A stretch of DNA of 24,491 bases from Anaerolineales bacterium UBA1429 (GCA_002329325.1 DCTX01000038.1:1-24491); one strand, 5' to 3'; shown: positions 14,678 to 23,319, counted from the stretch's first letter. The notes: generated by a model from the sequence alone, not told the origin. Made by a program: numbers and translations.

Positions 14678-16801
14678 TCAGTCGCCCGCCAGCACGGCCA
14701 ATCCCCAGGGCGAGCCGCCCACGCGGCAGATCTGTCCCTCGGGGGACTCTTGCACGGCCACCGGCACGCCACCGACGAGATCACGCACCTCCCCGGCAAA
14801 GGTACCCGACGGGAAGAGGAGGGCGACGTTCTCGGCATGCTCGTAGAAGACAAAGGCCATGGGGCGCCCGGCGCTCTCGCCTGTGCGCACGTGCACATCG
14901 GCGGCCGCCCGTCCCGTCGGCTCGATGACCGCCACCGGCCGGGCGACGCCCGCCCGCGCGACCACCCCCGCCAAAAAGGCCTCGAAATCGTCGCCATAGG
15001 GCGCGTAGGGCGAGGCAGCGTCGGAGCTGCCCTCAAAGTAGGCGTCGCCCAGGTAGGCGCCGCACTGCAGCACGCGCCCCTGGCCCACCGTCGTCTCCAC
15101 AAAGAGAGAGTCGCCGCCCAGGGCCTCGCCTGCGCCGGCTGCCAGCGGCGTCAGCCACTGCCTGGCGGGCAGGGTCAGGGCCCGCCCATCCAAGGAGACC
15201 TGCACCGAGTGCCCGGTCAGGGTCCGCCTCCCTACCTCCGCCACGCCGGACCACCGGGCCACGTCTCGCTCCTCGGGGTAGCGATAGAGGCCGTTGCGGC
15301 CAAAGGCGCCGCACTCGGACTCGCACACCAGGGTTCCGCCGGCCCGCACCCAGGCCTCCAGCGCCTCGGCCTGGGGCGCATCCATGACGATAGCGCGCGG
15401 CATAAAGAGCACCTTCAGCCCGTCCAGCGCGGCCAGGTGCTCTTCCTCCACGATGGTATAGGGAATATGGCTGCGCAACAGCCCGCGCATGTAGCCCTGA
15501 ATGGCCCGCTGCGGCGTGCTGCCCGTGCCCTCCTGGTTCCAGTGCAGGTAGTAGCTTTGGGGGCTAAAGTAGACGCCCACCTGGGGCGCGTCGGGGCGAT
15601 AGGCGGCCAGCAGCGCCTCGTGCTCGTTCAAGACGGCCGACGTGTGGCGCAGGGCCGCCAGACGCGGCTCCGCCAGGCCATCGGCCCCGGCCAGCCCAAA
15701 GCCGGCCGATTCCTGGCCAAAGACCTCATCACGCCAGCACCAGAAGAGAATGGTGTCGGCGCCGCTGCTGATGCCGGTCCAGATCCAGCGCTGCTGATTG
15801 GCGGGCTGCACCGGCTCGTGCACGTCGAAGCCATGGGCGGCGCGGCCTCCCTGCAGCTCGCTGAGCCAGATCCGCTTGCCCCGCGCCGCCGAGCGCACGC
15901 ACTCGATGCGCATGGCCAGGTCGGCATCGGAGAAGTGGAACCAGGTGGGAAAGCTGGAGCAGCCGATGCCGTCCATCTCGTCGGCAAAGAACCAGTCGTT
16001 GCCCCGGTTCAGCGCCGTGTTGGGGTACGCCATGCCATAGAGCACCGTGGGATCGCCGCCATGCACCGTCACGGGCCGATCGGGGTCCAGCGCCTTGACC
16101 AGGTCATAGCGAGCGAGGCCCAGATCGGTGGCGCGCCAGGTGAGAAAGTGTTGCCAGGCCATCATCTGGGTATAGGGGCTGCGAGGCAGCTTGCCGGGCA
16201 ACACCTCCTCCCAGCGGTCGTAGCGGCACTGCCAAGCGGCGTTCAGCCCGTCCAGCCCGCCATAGGTGGCATCCAGCCAGGCATGCCAGCGGTTGACGGT
16301 ATAGGGGCAGTAGCAGACGATGCCATCGGCATGGACGTTCCAGCGCAACTCGTTCCAGGCGTCCCAGCCCGCGATGTTGGGCGCGGAACGGTAGCGGGTG
16401 ACCACCTCCTCCAGAAAGCCCGCCATGCGCTCCCAGACGCCGGGGTGATCGGTGCAGCCGCCGGGCGTCAGGCCATAGTGGCATTCGACCCGGTTGGAGG
16501 AGATCACCCGGTGGCCCATGTGATCCACCATCTCGCTGCCGGGCACGACCCGGTGGATCCAGTAGGGCTGGACGGCCGCGATGGTGCTCAACACCACGCT
16601 GAGGCCATTCTTGTCCGCCAGCTCCACCAGCTCATCATAGTCGGCAAAGCGAAAGTCGTCAGGCGCGGGCTCGACCCAGCCCCACACGACCCAGAGCTGC
16701 ACGGTGTTCAGCCCGGCATCGGCCATGCGGGCCATGTCGTCGCGCCAGAAGCGCCGGTTGGGAAAGGGCGCGCGATAGTACTGGGTGCCCAGGTGGATCA
16801 T
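14678..16801 (-). CDS. Glycoside hydrolase family 42 beta-galactosidase
   Basis: A 707-residue retaining beta-galactosidase without signal peptide. The N-terminal TIM barrel begins LGTQYYRAPFP and contains acid/base E151 in DAWNE and nucleophile E315 in LSELQGG; the trimerisation (GATase1-like) domain follows from about 400, and a small beta domain ends the protein, giving normal GH42 length. Cysteines at 107, 163 and 165 lie near positions of the zinc site known in some GH42 enzymes, but the full set is not evident. It probably releases galactose from imported oligosaccharides. It is 60 bases downstream of the PaaK-like gene and 27 upstream of the nitroreductase gene, so likely part of one operon with the enolase-superfamily dehydratase. 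Confidence 0.95.
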   Translation of the reverse strand: MIHLGTQYYRAPFPNRRFWRDDMARMADAGLNTVQLWVVWGWVEPAPDDFRFADYDELVELADKNGLSVVLSTIAAVQPYWIHRVVPGSEMVDHMGHRVISSNRVECHYGLTPGGCTDHPGVWERMAGFLEEVVTRYRSAPNIAGWDAWNELRWNVHADGIVCYCPYTVNRWHAWLDATYGGLDGLNAAWQCRYDRWEEVLPGKLPRSPYTQMMAWQHFLTWRATDLGLARYDLVKALDPDRPVTVHGGDPTVLYGMAYPNTALNRGNDWFFADEMDGIGCSSFPTWFHFSDADLAMRIECVRSAARGKRIWLSELQGGRAAHGFDVHEPVQPANQQRWIWTGISSGADTILFWCWRDEVFGQESAGFGLAGADGLAEPRLAALRHTSAVLNEHEALLAAYRPDAPQVGVYFSPQSYYLHWNQEGTGSTPQRAIQGYMRGLLRSHIPYTIVEEEHLAALDGLKVLFMPRAIVMDAPQAEALEAWVRAGGTLVCESECGAFGRNGLYRYPEERDVARWSGVAEVGRRTLTGHSVQVSLDGRALTLPARQWLTPLAAGAGEALGGDSLFVETTVGQGRVLQCGAYLGDAYFEGSSDAASPYAPYGDDFEAFLAGVVARAGVARPVAVIEPTGRAAADVHVRTGESAGRPMAFVFYEHAENVALLFPSGTFAGEVRDLVGGVPVAVQESPEGQICRVGGSPWGLAVLAGD

Positions 16802-16861
16802 TGCCAGGTCCTTTCATGCCATCGTTGGCATCTCGGCGGTCTGCAACGAGACCGTTTCGTC

Positions 16862-18445
16862 CTATTCCGTCGGTGCTCCCTTGCGAACATGGAGCGGCTG
16901 GATCTTGGCCGCCCCGGTCATGTATGGCTCGCGGCGCTCCACCCGCAGGGTGCCGGCCTGCTGCCAGATCTCGGCCATCATGCCGGTGCCCGCGTTGCGG
17001 GCGCCCAGGGTGCGCAGGGCGACCTCCACCAAGGCGGCTTCGTCCACCGCCCCCACGCGAGGCGAGACGATGAGCGAGACGCGCGCCAGGCCGTCCTCCT
17101 CTTGCTCCACAAGCTGGTAATCCGCAGGCGCGCCACCGAAACGGCCGGGCAGCACCACCTCCACCAGGTTCAGCAGGTCCACGGCGGTAAAGTGCATCCC
17201 CTCGGTGGTGAGCTTCTCATAGCTCCGGATAGTGTGGATGCAGGTGTGCAGGCCCAGCGCGCCCCAGGGGCAGCCGCAGTCACGCTCCTCCACCACGCCA
17301 TAGTCGCCCGTCTCGACATTGAGCATCAACTTGGGCAGAGTGGGCAGCAGCGTGGTCAGGTAGAACGCCCCGATCGAGTCGTCGCCCCTGTGCCCCGAGG
17401 GGGGGCGCTGGATCAGGGCCATCTTGTCGGCTACCAGATGGACCTGATCAAGGGCAGAGGGGTTGCCGCAGGTCACGCCGATGCGCCCGACCTCGGACAT
17501 GGCATAGCTGTTGATGCTGCGAGCCCCCGCCTGGCGGATGATCTGCGCCTTGGCCTCGGTGTGGGGCTCGCCGCCCACCCGCAGCAGCGCCCCGGAGATG
17601 TCCAGCCCCAGATCCTGGGCGGCCGCGCAGGCTCGGATGGCGGAGCTGGCGCCCAGCGACATGTGGCCAGGATGCCCGGCCGCGGTCTGCTCGGCCAGCC
17701 AGTGCGCCACGACGGAGGCCTGCTCCGTGGGAACATACTCGGGGACGGCGACCCGAGCGCCCCACATGCGCAGGGTGCGCACCATCATCGTGGTAAAGGC
17801 CGCCTGCCTGCTCCCCAGCATGCGCGGGTCTGTCTGCGAGAACCAGCGATCGATGGACAGGCCGGCCTTGGCCCGGCGCAACACATCCTTGAGCGCCGCC
17901 GCCGCCGGCGGGATCGGCCGCCAGACCGCGTAGGGCTCGATCTCCTGGCCCAGCCGACGCGCCGCGATCAGGGCATAGGCGGCCTCGTAGCCCAGGGCGT
18001 CCAGATCCACACGGATGCGCCGGGGCGTCCCGCCCGAGCCGCCCGTCTCGGCGGCAAAGTAGTTGGTAAAGATGGGGCTGTCAAAGTCAGACGCCTCGGT
18101 CACCAGCGAGAACCCGGGCCGCTCGATGGGGGCGCGCCCCTTGAACTGGTCCAGGGTCACATACACGCCCGCGTCATAGAGGATGCCCAGGGTGCCCTCG
18201 ACTCCTTCGGTGCGCACCCAGGCGGCCACGTCCTCGTAGGTGATGCCATAGTGGGCCAGAAGCTTGCGATAGGGGCTGGGAGCGTGGCCGAACACGCCTC
18301 TGCGCATCACCTGCAAAAACGACGCGTCGCGGTGCAGCAGGTTGGTCCGGATCTGCTCCTCCGCCTCTTCCAGCGTCAGGGTATGCTCAACATAGCGGCG
18401 CAGCGCCCACAGGAACCGCAGCCCCACGATCAGATCGCTGTCCAC
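16862..18445 (-). CDS. PaaK/CapK-like adenylate-forming enzyme
   Basis: A 527-residue member of the ANL (acyl-CoA ligase) superfamily resembling phenylacetate-CoA ligases. The ATP-binding loop is TGGSGGTP (134-141), followed by GGEP (291-294), the adenine-contact SYAMSE (313-318), the ribose-binding aspartate D381 in ETGDYG, and CGCP (390-393). The hinge and C-terminal region reads IRSYEKLTTEG rather than the usual GR-D-KGVNV of PaaK, so the C-terminal domain and substrate differ. It probably activates a carboxylic acid as the adenylate; whether CoA is acceptor is unknown. The start is GTG at 18445 with GGAGG and AAGG upstream. It lies between the dehydratase (41 bases upstream) and the GH42 gene, an odd place for an acid-activating enzyme. 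Confidence 0.88.
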   Translation of the reverse strand: MDSDLIVGLRFLWALRRYVEHTLTLEEAEEQIRTNLLHRDASFLQVMRRGVFGHAPSPYRKLLAHYGITYEDVAAWVRTEGVEGTLGILYDAGVYVTLDQFKGRAPIERPGFSLVTEASDFDSPIFTNYFAAETGGSGGTPRRIRVDLDALGYEAAYALIAARRLGQEIEPYAVWRPIPPAAAALKDVLRRAKAGLSIDRWFSQTDPRMLGSRQAAFTTMMVRTLRMWGARVAVPEYVPTEQASVVAHWLAEQTAAGHPGHMSLGASSAIRACAAAQDLGLDISGALLRVGGEPHTEAKAQIIRQAGARSINSYAMSEVGRIGVTCGNPSALDQVHLVADKMALIQRPPSGHRGDDSIGAFYLTTLLPTLPKLMLNVETGDYGVVEERDCGCPWGALGLHTCIHTIRSYEKLTTEGMHFTAVDLLNLVEVVLPGRFGGAPADYQLVEQEEDGLARVSLIVSPRVGAVDEAALVEVALRTLGARNAGTGMMAEIWQQAGTLRVERREPYMTGAAKIQPLHVRKGAPTE

Positions 18446-18486
18446 GGGCCTTCTGTCCTCCCCTCAAGAGATCGGTCGCCAACCAT

Positions 18487-19668
18487 CTAGGCCTCCAGCA
18501 CGAGGCACGGCGAGCGCTGCACCACGTCCTCGTTGAGCTCGACGCCCAGACCTGGCCCCTCCGGCACCGTAAAGACGCCGTCCACGGGCTGCAGGTTGGT
18601 GGTGCACAGGGCGATGTTATCCGGCTTGAGGGCGCGGGTATGGTGCTCGTGGATGCCAAAGTTGGGGATGACCGTCTCCAGGTGGAGGGCGGCCGCCGTG
18701 GCCACCGGGCTGCCGCAGACATGCACCTGCACCAGCACGTCGTACACATGGGCATAGTCGCAGATCTTTTTGCCCTCCGTCAGCCCTCCCACGAGGCCCA
18801 GGTCGGGCTGGATGAGGGTGATGGCCTGCTTCTCAAAGTAGGGCCGATAGCCCCAACGGGTGTAGATGCGCTCGCCCGCTGCCGTAGGAATATCCACCCG
18901 CCGGGCCACCAGATCGTGCAGGCCGTCGTTCATATAGTGCACCGGCTCCTCGTAAAAGAGGCAGTTGAAGGGCTCCCAGATGCGGCCCAACTGGATGGCC
19001 GCCCCTGCCGTGAGATGCGAGTGGATCTCCAGGATGATATCCACGTCGGGCCCCACCGCCTCGCGGATGGCCGCCACCCGGTCGCGGAAGCAGCCGAGCT
19101 GGTGCGGCGTGAGCAGGCCGCGCAGCGGCCTGGTATCGCGCCCGCCCTCAGGGCTGTACATCACCGGGTCCACCTTGACGCAATCATAGCCATCGGCCAC
19201 GGCCTTGCGGGCCTCCTCGGCGTATTGCTCCGGCTCCACGGCCATGATCGTCTCGGGCCCCCAGCCAAACTGGATCTGGCTGGCATAGGTGCGCAGGGCC
19301 TCGTTGGTCTTGCCGCCCAGGAGCTGGTACACGGGCAGGCCCAGGGCCTTGCCCTTTATGTCCCACATGGCGGTATCTATGGCGCTCATCCCGCCATAGA
19401 CCACGGGGCCGCCGCCCCGCGCCCAAAAGCTCTCGCGGAACATGGCGTCCCACAGGCGCTCGCTGCGGAAGGGGTCCGCCCCCAACAAAAAGCTCTCGGC
19501 CAGGTTGCGGGCCATGCCCACCCCTGCCGAGTGCCCCACACCATAGGCCAGCCCCACCTCCCCCACCCCGCTGATCCCCTCGTCGGTGGTCGCCCGCAGG
19601 ATGATGGGATGCCAGACCGGCGCGCTCTCCATGTGGATATCGAATATCTCTACCTTGACGACTCGCAT
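18487..19668 (-). CDS. Mandelate racemase/enolase-superfamily sugar acid dehydratase (galactonate dehydratase-like)
   Basis: A 393-residue cytoplasmic enzyme, normal for the family. K165-x-D167, E214, H216, E240, E266, D289, H316 and E341 line up with the active site of E. coli galactonate dehydratase, recalled as D183, H185, E209, E235, H285 and E310; the spacings of 26, 26, 50 and 25 residues are identical. The only change is glutamate for the first metal-binding aspartate (E214 in ILEIHSH). It should dehydrate an aldonic acid to a 2-keto-3-deoxy acid. The ATG at 19668 has GGAGG at good spacing; longer starts extend into the hairpin and the preceding gene. It precedes the PaaK-like and GH42 genes, which fits galactoside to galactonate catabolism. 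The exact sugar acid is unproven. Confidence 0.92.
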   Translation of the reverse strand: MRVVKVEIFDIHMESAPVWHPIILRATTDEGISGVGEVGLAYGVGHSAGVGMARNLAESFLLGADPFRSERLWDAMFRESFWARGGGPVVYGGMSAIDTAMWDIKGKALGLPVYQLLGGKTNEALRTYASQIQFGWGPETIMAVEPEQYAEEARKAVADGYDCVKVDPVMYSPEGGRDTRPLRGLLTPHQLGCFRDRVAAIREAVGPDVDIILEIHSHLTAGAAIQLGRIWEPFNCLFYEEPVHYMNDGLHDLVARRVDIPTAAGERIYTRWGYRPYFEKQAITLIQPDLGLVGGLTEGKKICDYAHVYDVLVQVHVCGSPVATAAALHLETVIPNFGIHEHHTRALKPDNIALCTTNLQPVDGVFTVPEGPGLGVELNEDVVQRSPCLVLEA

Positions 19669-19704
19669 GGTATGCCTCCTCAGATCGTACTCGTCTGCCT
19701 CTGC

Positions 19705-19751
19705 GCCGGGGGCCTTGCGGGTGTGCGCTTCGTCGATCCCAGGCCCCCGGC
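19705..19751 (-). repeat. Perfect 11-bp inverted repeat ahead of the dehydratase gene
   Basis: GCCGGGGGCCT (19705-19715) and AGGCCCCCGGC (19741-19751) are exact inverted repeats with a 25-base loop. They lie between the GNAT stop and the dehydratase start. No T-run follows, so a weak terminator, an mRNA processing site or a protein-binding site are all possible. No promoter was found between the hairpin and the dehydratase Shine-Dalgarno. Confidence 0.55.
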
Positions 19752-19771
19752 CATGGGACACGCGCCGACTC

Positions 19772-20365
19772 CTATTGAAAAGGGTATCCGACCTTGTCTC
19801 GGAGCGCAAGCCAGGCTGCCCGGGCGCCGGGATGGTCCAGATCGGGACGAAAGCCCATCTCCAGGTACAGTCGGATGGCGCCGATCCGTTCCGAGTGAGT
19901 GCCCAGGTAGGCCCGATCATGCCAGCGGGCCAGTTGCGCCAGGCAGTAGGCCAGGGCCGCTCGGGCCAGCCCCCTGCGCTGGTAGGCCGGGCGCACCGCC
20001 AGCCAGTGCACCTGGCCCCAGGTCTCGCCGTGGTAGTTGTTGTTGTACCAGGCGCTGACGGTGCCCACGGCCACGCCTCTGGCGTTGACGATCAGGTAGC
20101 AGCGCTGTGGCACGGCGTCCGGGTCGCCGCCGAAGGCCTGGCCGAACCACTCGGACTGCACCTCAAAGAACGGCTCGGCGTCGCGCTGGATGTCGGTCCA
20201 CAGCCCCGCCTCATCCAGCCTCATGGCGCGTATGCCATAGCCCTCCGGGAAGGGCGCCACAGGCAGGTCGTCCAGCGTGGGACGAATCATGTACAGGCTA
20301 TCACCCGCCGGCCCCTGTCGCGGGGCGGATTGCCCCCCAGACCGTTCCATCCCGTCATGTGCCAT
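19772..20365 (-). CDS. GNAT-family N-acetyltransferase
   Basis: A 197-residue acetyl-CoA-dependent acyltransferase. The acetyl-CoA pyrophosphate loop is QRRGLA at 129-134, preceded by the strand VHWLAVRP; the C-terminal helix and strand IGAIRLYLEMGFRP complete the fold. The acceptor is unknown. The ATG at 20365 was chosen because GGGAG stands 9 bases upstream and because it overlaps the stop of the membrane-protein gene by 11 bases, implying translational coupling; the methionine at residue 26 (MIRPTLDD) is an alternative closer to the conserved domain. It ends 103 bases before the dehydratase gene, with a hairpin between. Confidence 0.9.
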   Translation of the reverse strand: MAHDGMERSGGQSAPRQGPAGDSLYMIRPTLDDLPVAPFPEGYGIRAMRLDEAGLWTDIQRDAEPFFEVQSEWFGQAFGGDPDAVPQRCYLIVNARGVAVGTVSAWYNNNYHGETWGQVHWLAVRPAYQRRGLARAALAYCLAQLARWHDRAYLGTHSERIGAIRLYLEMGFRPDLDHPGARAAWLALRDKVGYPFQ

Positions 20366-20864
20366 CCCGCACGTCTCCCTTGTCGTTCTCGTGGCCCTCG
20401 CCCTGCACCCATCGGCGATAGGCCTCCGTCTCCCAGTGGCTATCGGTGGCCATCGCGTTCGCCGGCAGGCGGGGCCTGTGGCGGATGGCATGGGCCGCCA
20501 CCAGCGCCGTGGCCCCGCCTGTGAGCAACCCCACGCCCAGGAACAAGGCCCCCAGCCAGTAGAACTCGCGCAAACCCAGCAGCAGCAGCCCCGGCAGCAC
20601 CAGGAGCGAGGGCACGGCAAACAGAGCCACCCCCGCGATGCCGGCGATCAGATTGACCCACCAGAGCCAGCCGGCATACCGTTCCGGGGCCCGGCGCTTG
20701 AGCCGCTGCCCGTAGAGAAGCAGCCCCAGCAACAGCCCGCCCAGCAGGACAAAGGGCAGGCCGACCAGCATCAGGATCGGCTCCCAGAGGGCCCCAGCGA
20801 CGAGAAGGGCCGTCCCCGTCAGGTCAAAGACGATCGCCGCGATCCAGAAACGCGCCGCCGACAT
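20355..20864 (-). CDS. Small polytopic membrane protein of unknown function
   Basis: A 169-residue protein with four or five predicted hydrophobic helices (about 6-25, 28-51, 67-97 probably two, and 103-126), a basic loop QRLKRRAPER after the second, and a polar C-terminal tail (about 130-169). No motif was recognised. The ATG at 20864 has GGGAG 5 bases upstream, and this Shine-Dalgarno abuts the stop of the nucleoside phosphorylase gene; its own stop overlaps the GNAT gene. The three therefore form a tight translational unit. Confidence 0.85.
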   Translation of the reverse strand: MSAARFWIAAIVFDLTGTALLVAGALWEPILMLVGLPFVLLGGLLLGLLLYGQRLKRRAPERYAGWLWWVNLIAGIAGVALFAVPSLLVLPGLLLLGLREFYWLGALFLGVGLLTGGATALVAAHAIRHRPRLPANAMATDSHWETEAYRRWVQGEGHENDKGDVRDGT

Positions 20865-20874
20865 GGTCTCTCCC

Positions 20875-21654
20875 TCACAACAACAGGCAGGCTTGCAGCG
20901 CCAGCCAGAGCACGCGGCTGCGCGCATCGTCGCGGGTGTGCCATTGGCGCGGATCCCACGCCAGCCCGCTGACGTCGTCGCCCGCGTATAGCATCTGCCC
21001 CAGCGAGATGCCCCGGAAGTGGGCTACCGCGAACAGGGCCGCGGCCTCCATCTCGACGCACAGACAGCCCTCCTCGCGGCGCAGGCGCACCTTGGCCGGC
21101 GTCTCGCGGTAAAAGGCATCGGTGCTCCAGGAGGTGGTGCGCAGGTAGGGTACGCCCTCGGCCTCCAGCACGGCGACGACGGCCGCCACGCCCTCGGGCG
21201 GGGCGCTCACCCGGCGACTCGGCGGCAGATAGTGGTACGAAGTGCCCTCGTCGCGGATGGCGTGCTCGGGCACCAGCAGGTGGCCGACGGCGATCTCGCG
21301 ATCCAGCACACCGCAACTGCCACAGACGATCACCTTGCGCGCGCCGCAGGCGTAGGCCTCCTCCAGCATGGCGGCGGCAAAGGGCGCGCCCACGCCGGGC
21401 TGAATCAGGGCCACCGGCTCCCCATCGTGCTGGACCACATAGATCTGGTGTCGCCCCATCTCAGAGCTGAACGACGCCCGCGGTTCGGCAATCCCCCGCT
21501 CGGCCAGCGCCTGGATCTGTTCCGCAAAGTAGCAGAGCACCCAGCGTTCGGGTAGGGGGCCTTCTGATTGGGCGTCGTGGGGCTGGATCACCCCCGGCGA
21601 GGGGTCATACTCCAGCAGCGGCAGCTCCTTGCGTTCCAGGGTGTGCTCGGGCAT
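20875..21654 (-). CDS. Nucleoside phosphorylase (PNP/UDP family, uridine phosphorylase-like)
   Basis: A 259-residue cytoplasmic enzyme that would split nucleosides with phosphate to base and ribose-1-phosphate. Family features are GVGAPFAA (87-94), the strand and turn VIVCGSCGVL (108-117), TDAFYRE, and the ribose-binding VEMEAAALF (E201 and E203). The phosphate loop GDP near the N-terminus of typical uridine phosphorylases is not visible; the N-terminus is instead SPGVIQPHD, so the substrate may differ. It stands 90 bases downstream of xylulokinase and directly ahead of the membrane-protein and GNAT genes, a mix that suggests pentose salvage. Confidence 0.9.
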   Translation of the reverse strand: MPEHTLERKELPLLEYDPSPGVIQPHDAQSEGPLPERWVLCYFAEQIQALAERGIAEPRASFSSEMGRHQIYVVQHDGEPVALIQPGVGAPFAAAMLEEAYACGARKVIVCGSCGVLDREIAVGHLLVPEHAIRDEGTSYHYLPPSRRVSAPPEGVAAVVAVLEAEGVPYLRTTSWSTDAFYRETPAKVRLRREEGCLCVEMEAAALFAVAHFRGISLGQMLYAGDDVSGLAWDPRQWHTRDDARSRVLWLALQACLLL

Positions 21655-21689
21655 ATGGGTCTCCCTCTCTCGAGCGGCGCGAAAGGAAG

Positions 21690-21721
21690 CGAGGGCGATG
21701 GATGCGAGGCCACCGCCCTCG
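21690..21721 (-). terminator. Hairpin after xylulokinase, possible terminator
   Basis: CGAGGGCG (21690-21697) and CGCCCTCG (21714-21721) are perfect inverted repeats, extendable by a G-T and an A-T pair. Read on the minus strand it follows the xylulokinase stop by 23 bases and is followed by a pyrimidine-rich CTTCCTTTC rather than a clean T-run. It may reduce, rather than abolish, readthrough into the nucleoside phosphorylase gene. Confidence 0.5.
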
Positions 21722-21744
21722 TTCTCGGATCTGGGTACTCTGCC

Positions 21745-23277
21745 TCAGCCTTGCTCGATGGCCGCTATGGCGTCGTAGGCAGGCTTGAGTGCGTGATACA
21801 GCGATTGATAGATGGGATAGGCCTCGTCGTACACCTCTTCATTGGCGGTGTCGGGCTCGGTGCGATCCACGATGTGGATCGTCTGGGCGCAGGCCTCGGG
21901 CACGCTGGCATAGACCCCCGAGCCCACGCCGGCCAGGAGCGCTGCGCCATAGGCGGTGCTATCGGTGACGTTGATGGTCACCAGCTCGGTGCCAAAGATG
22001 TCGGCGAGGATCTGGCGCCAGGCCGCGCTGCGCGCCCCGCCGCCCACGGCCCGCACCTGCTGGATGGGGATGGCCAGGTCGCGGAAGAGCTCGATAGAAT
22101 CGCGCAAGCTATAGCCCACGCCCTCCAGCACAGCGCGCACCATATGGCGCTTGTCGTGGCGCACCGTCAGCCCGATAAAGCCGCCGCGGGCGTTGGCGTC
22201 GGCGTAGGGCGTACGCTCGCCCGTCAGGTAGGGCAGGAAGAAGAGGCCCTCGCAGCCGGCGGGGGCCTGCTCCGCCTCGGCGGTCAGCACCACATAGGGA
22301 TCCACGTTGGTGAGGCGGGCGATGTTCCTCTCCGCCAGCCCCAGGGTGTCGCGGAACCAGCGGAACGAGCCTCCCGCCGAGAGGGTCACGCCCATGACAT
22401 GCCACTTGCCCGGCACGGCATGGCAGAAGGTGTGCAGGCGGCCCAGCGGATCGCGGCTGGGCTCCTCGGTGTAGGCAAAGACCACGCCGGAGGTGCCCAT
22501 GGTCACCGAGACGAGGCCCGGCTCGACGACGCCGGTGCCCACGGCGCTGGCAGCCTGATCGCCGCCGCCGCCCACCACGGGCGTGCCCGCGGCCAGACCC
22601 GTCATCTCGGCGGCCTCGGCGCTGATGGCGCCGGTGATCTGGGCGGATTCGACGCACTCGGGCATCCACTCGGGAGGAATGCCCAGCTCGGCCAACACTT
22701 CGGCGCTCCAGCGGCGGTGGCTCACGTCCAGCAGCACCGTCCCGGAGGCGTCTGAGACCTCGGTGGCGTAGGCGCCCGTCAGACGATAGCGGATATAGTC
22801 CTTGGGCAGCAGCACCATGGCGGCCTGAGCATAGACATCGGGCTCGTTCTCACGGGTCCAGATGATCTTGGGAGCGGTAAAGCCGGGCAGGGCCGGGTTG
22901 AGGGTCAGCTTGAGGAAGCGTTCGCGCCCGACGGTGTTCATGATCCACTCGCATTGGGCCGCCGTGCGCTGGTCGTTCCACATGATGCAGCGGCGCAGCA
23001 CCTGGCCCTTGGCATCGAGCATCACCATGCCGTGCATCTGGCCGGTGAGGCCGATGCCGGTGACCTCGGAGGGGGCCACGCCGGAGGCCTGCAGCACCTG
23101 GCGCACAGAGCGGATGGTCGCCTGCCACCAATCCTCAGGGTCTTGCTCAGCCCATTGGGGACGGGGCGTGTACATCGGATACTCGGACACGGCGCTGGCG
23201 ACGATTGCGCCGGTCTCGTCTATGAGCAGGGTCTTGGTCCCCGTCGTGCCGACATCAATTCCCATGAGATAGGCCAT
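21745..23277 (-). CDS. xylB: Xylulokinase
   Basis: Phosphorylates D-xylulose with ATP to xylulose-5-phosphate for the pentose phosphate pathway. The 510-residue FGGY-family protein has the N-terminal phosphate loop MGIDVGTTGTK, the xylulose-binding GLTGQMHG (M81, H82), MWNDQRT, LPKDYIRYRLTG, EVSDASGT, the catalytic aspartate D240 in GGGGDQAASAVG, LTGERTPY and GGGARS, all in family order. GQMHG and the D/Q context favour xylulose over glycerol or gluconate. The start at 23277 is chosen because GGAGG is 6 bases upstream; an ATG directly before it (23280) is the alternative. It has its own promoter and diverges from the trpE leader. Paralogous pentulose kinases are possible but less likely. Confidence 0.95.
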   Translation of the reverse strand: MAYLMGIDVGTTGTKTLLIDETGAIVASAVSEYPMYTPRPQWAEQDPEDWWQATIRSVRQVLQASGVAPSEVTGIGLTGQMHGMVMLDAKGQVLRRCIMWNDQRTAAQCEWIMNTVGRERFLKLTLNPALPGFTAPKIIWTRENEPDVYAQAAMVLLPKDYIRYRLTGAYATEVSDASGTVLLDVSHRRWSAEVLAELGIPPEWMPECVESAQITGAISAEAAEMTGLAAGTPVVGGGGDQAASAVGTGVVEPGLVSVTMGTSGVVFAYTEEPSRDPLGRLHTFCHAVPGKWHVMGVTLSAGGSFRWFRDTLGLAERNIARLTNVDPYVVLTAEAEQAPAGCEGLFFLPYLTGERTPYADANARGGFIGLTVRHDKRHMVRAVLEGVGYSLRDSIELFRDLAIPIQQVRAVGGGARSAAWRQILADIFGTELVTINVTDSTAYGAALLAGVGSGVYASVPEACAQTIHIVDRTEPDTANEEVYDEAYPIYQSLYHALKPAYDAIAAIEQG

Positions 23278-23319
23278 CATCCACCTCCCGATATCGCGTA
23301 TGGGCATTCCCTGCAGCGC

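Noticed and set aside
14081..18490. A very long open frame on the plus strand, opposite the nitroreductase, GH42 and PaaK-like genes
   Set aside because: It lies entirely antisense to genes with clear catalytic motifs, has Gly/His/Arg/Ala-rich composition without domains, and such frames arise readily opposite high-G+C genes.
19669..19920. Longer N-terminus for the dehydratase, in frame up to 19920
   Set aside because: The extension runs through the inverted repeat and into the GNAT gene, while GGAGG correctly precedes the ATG at 19668 and homologues begin there.
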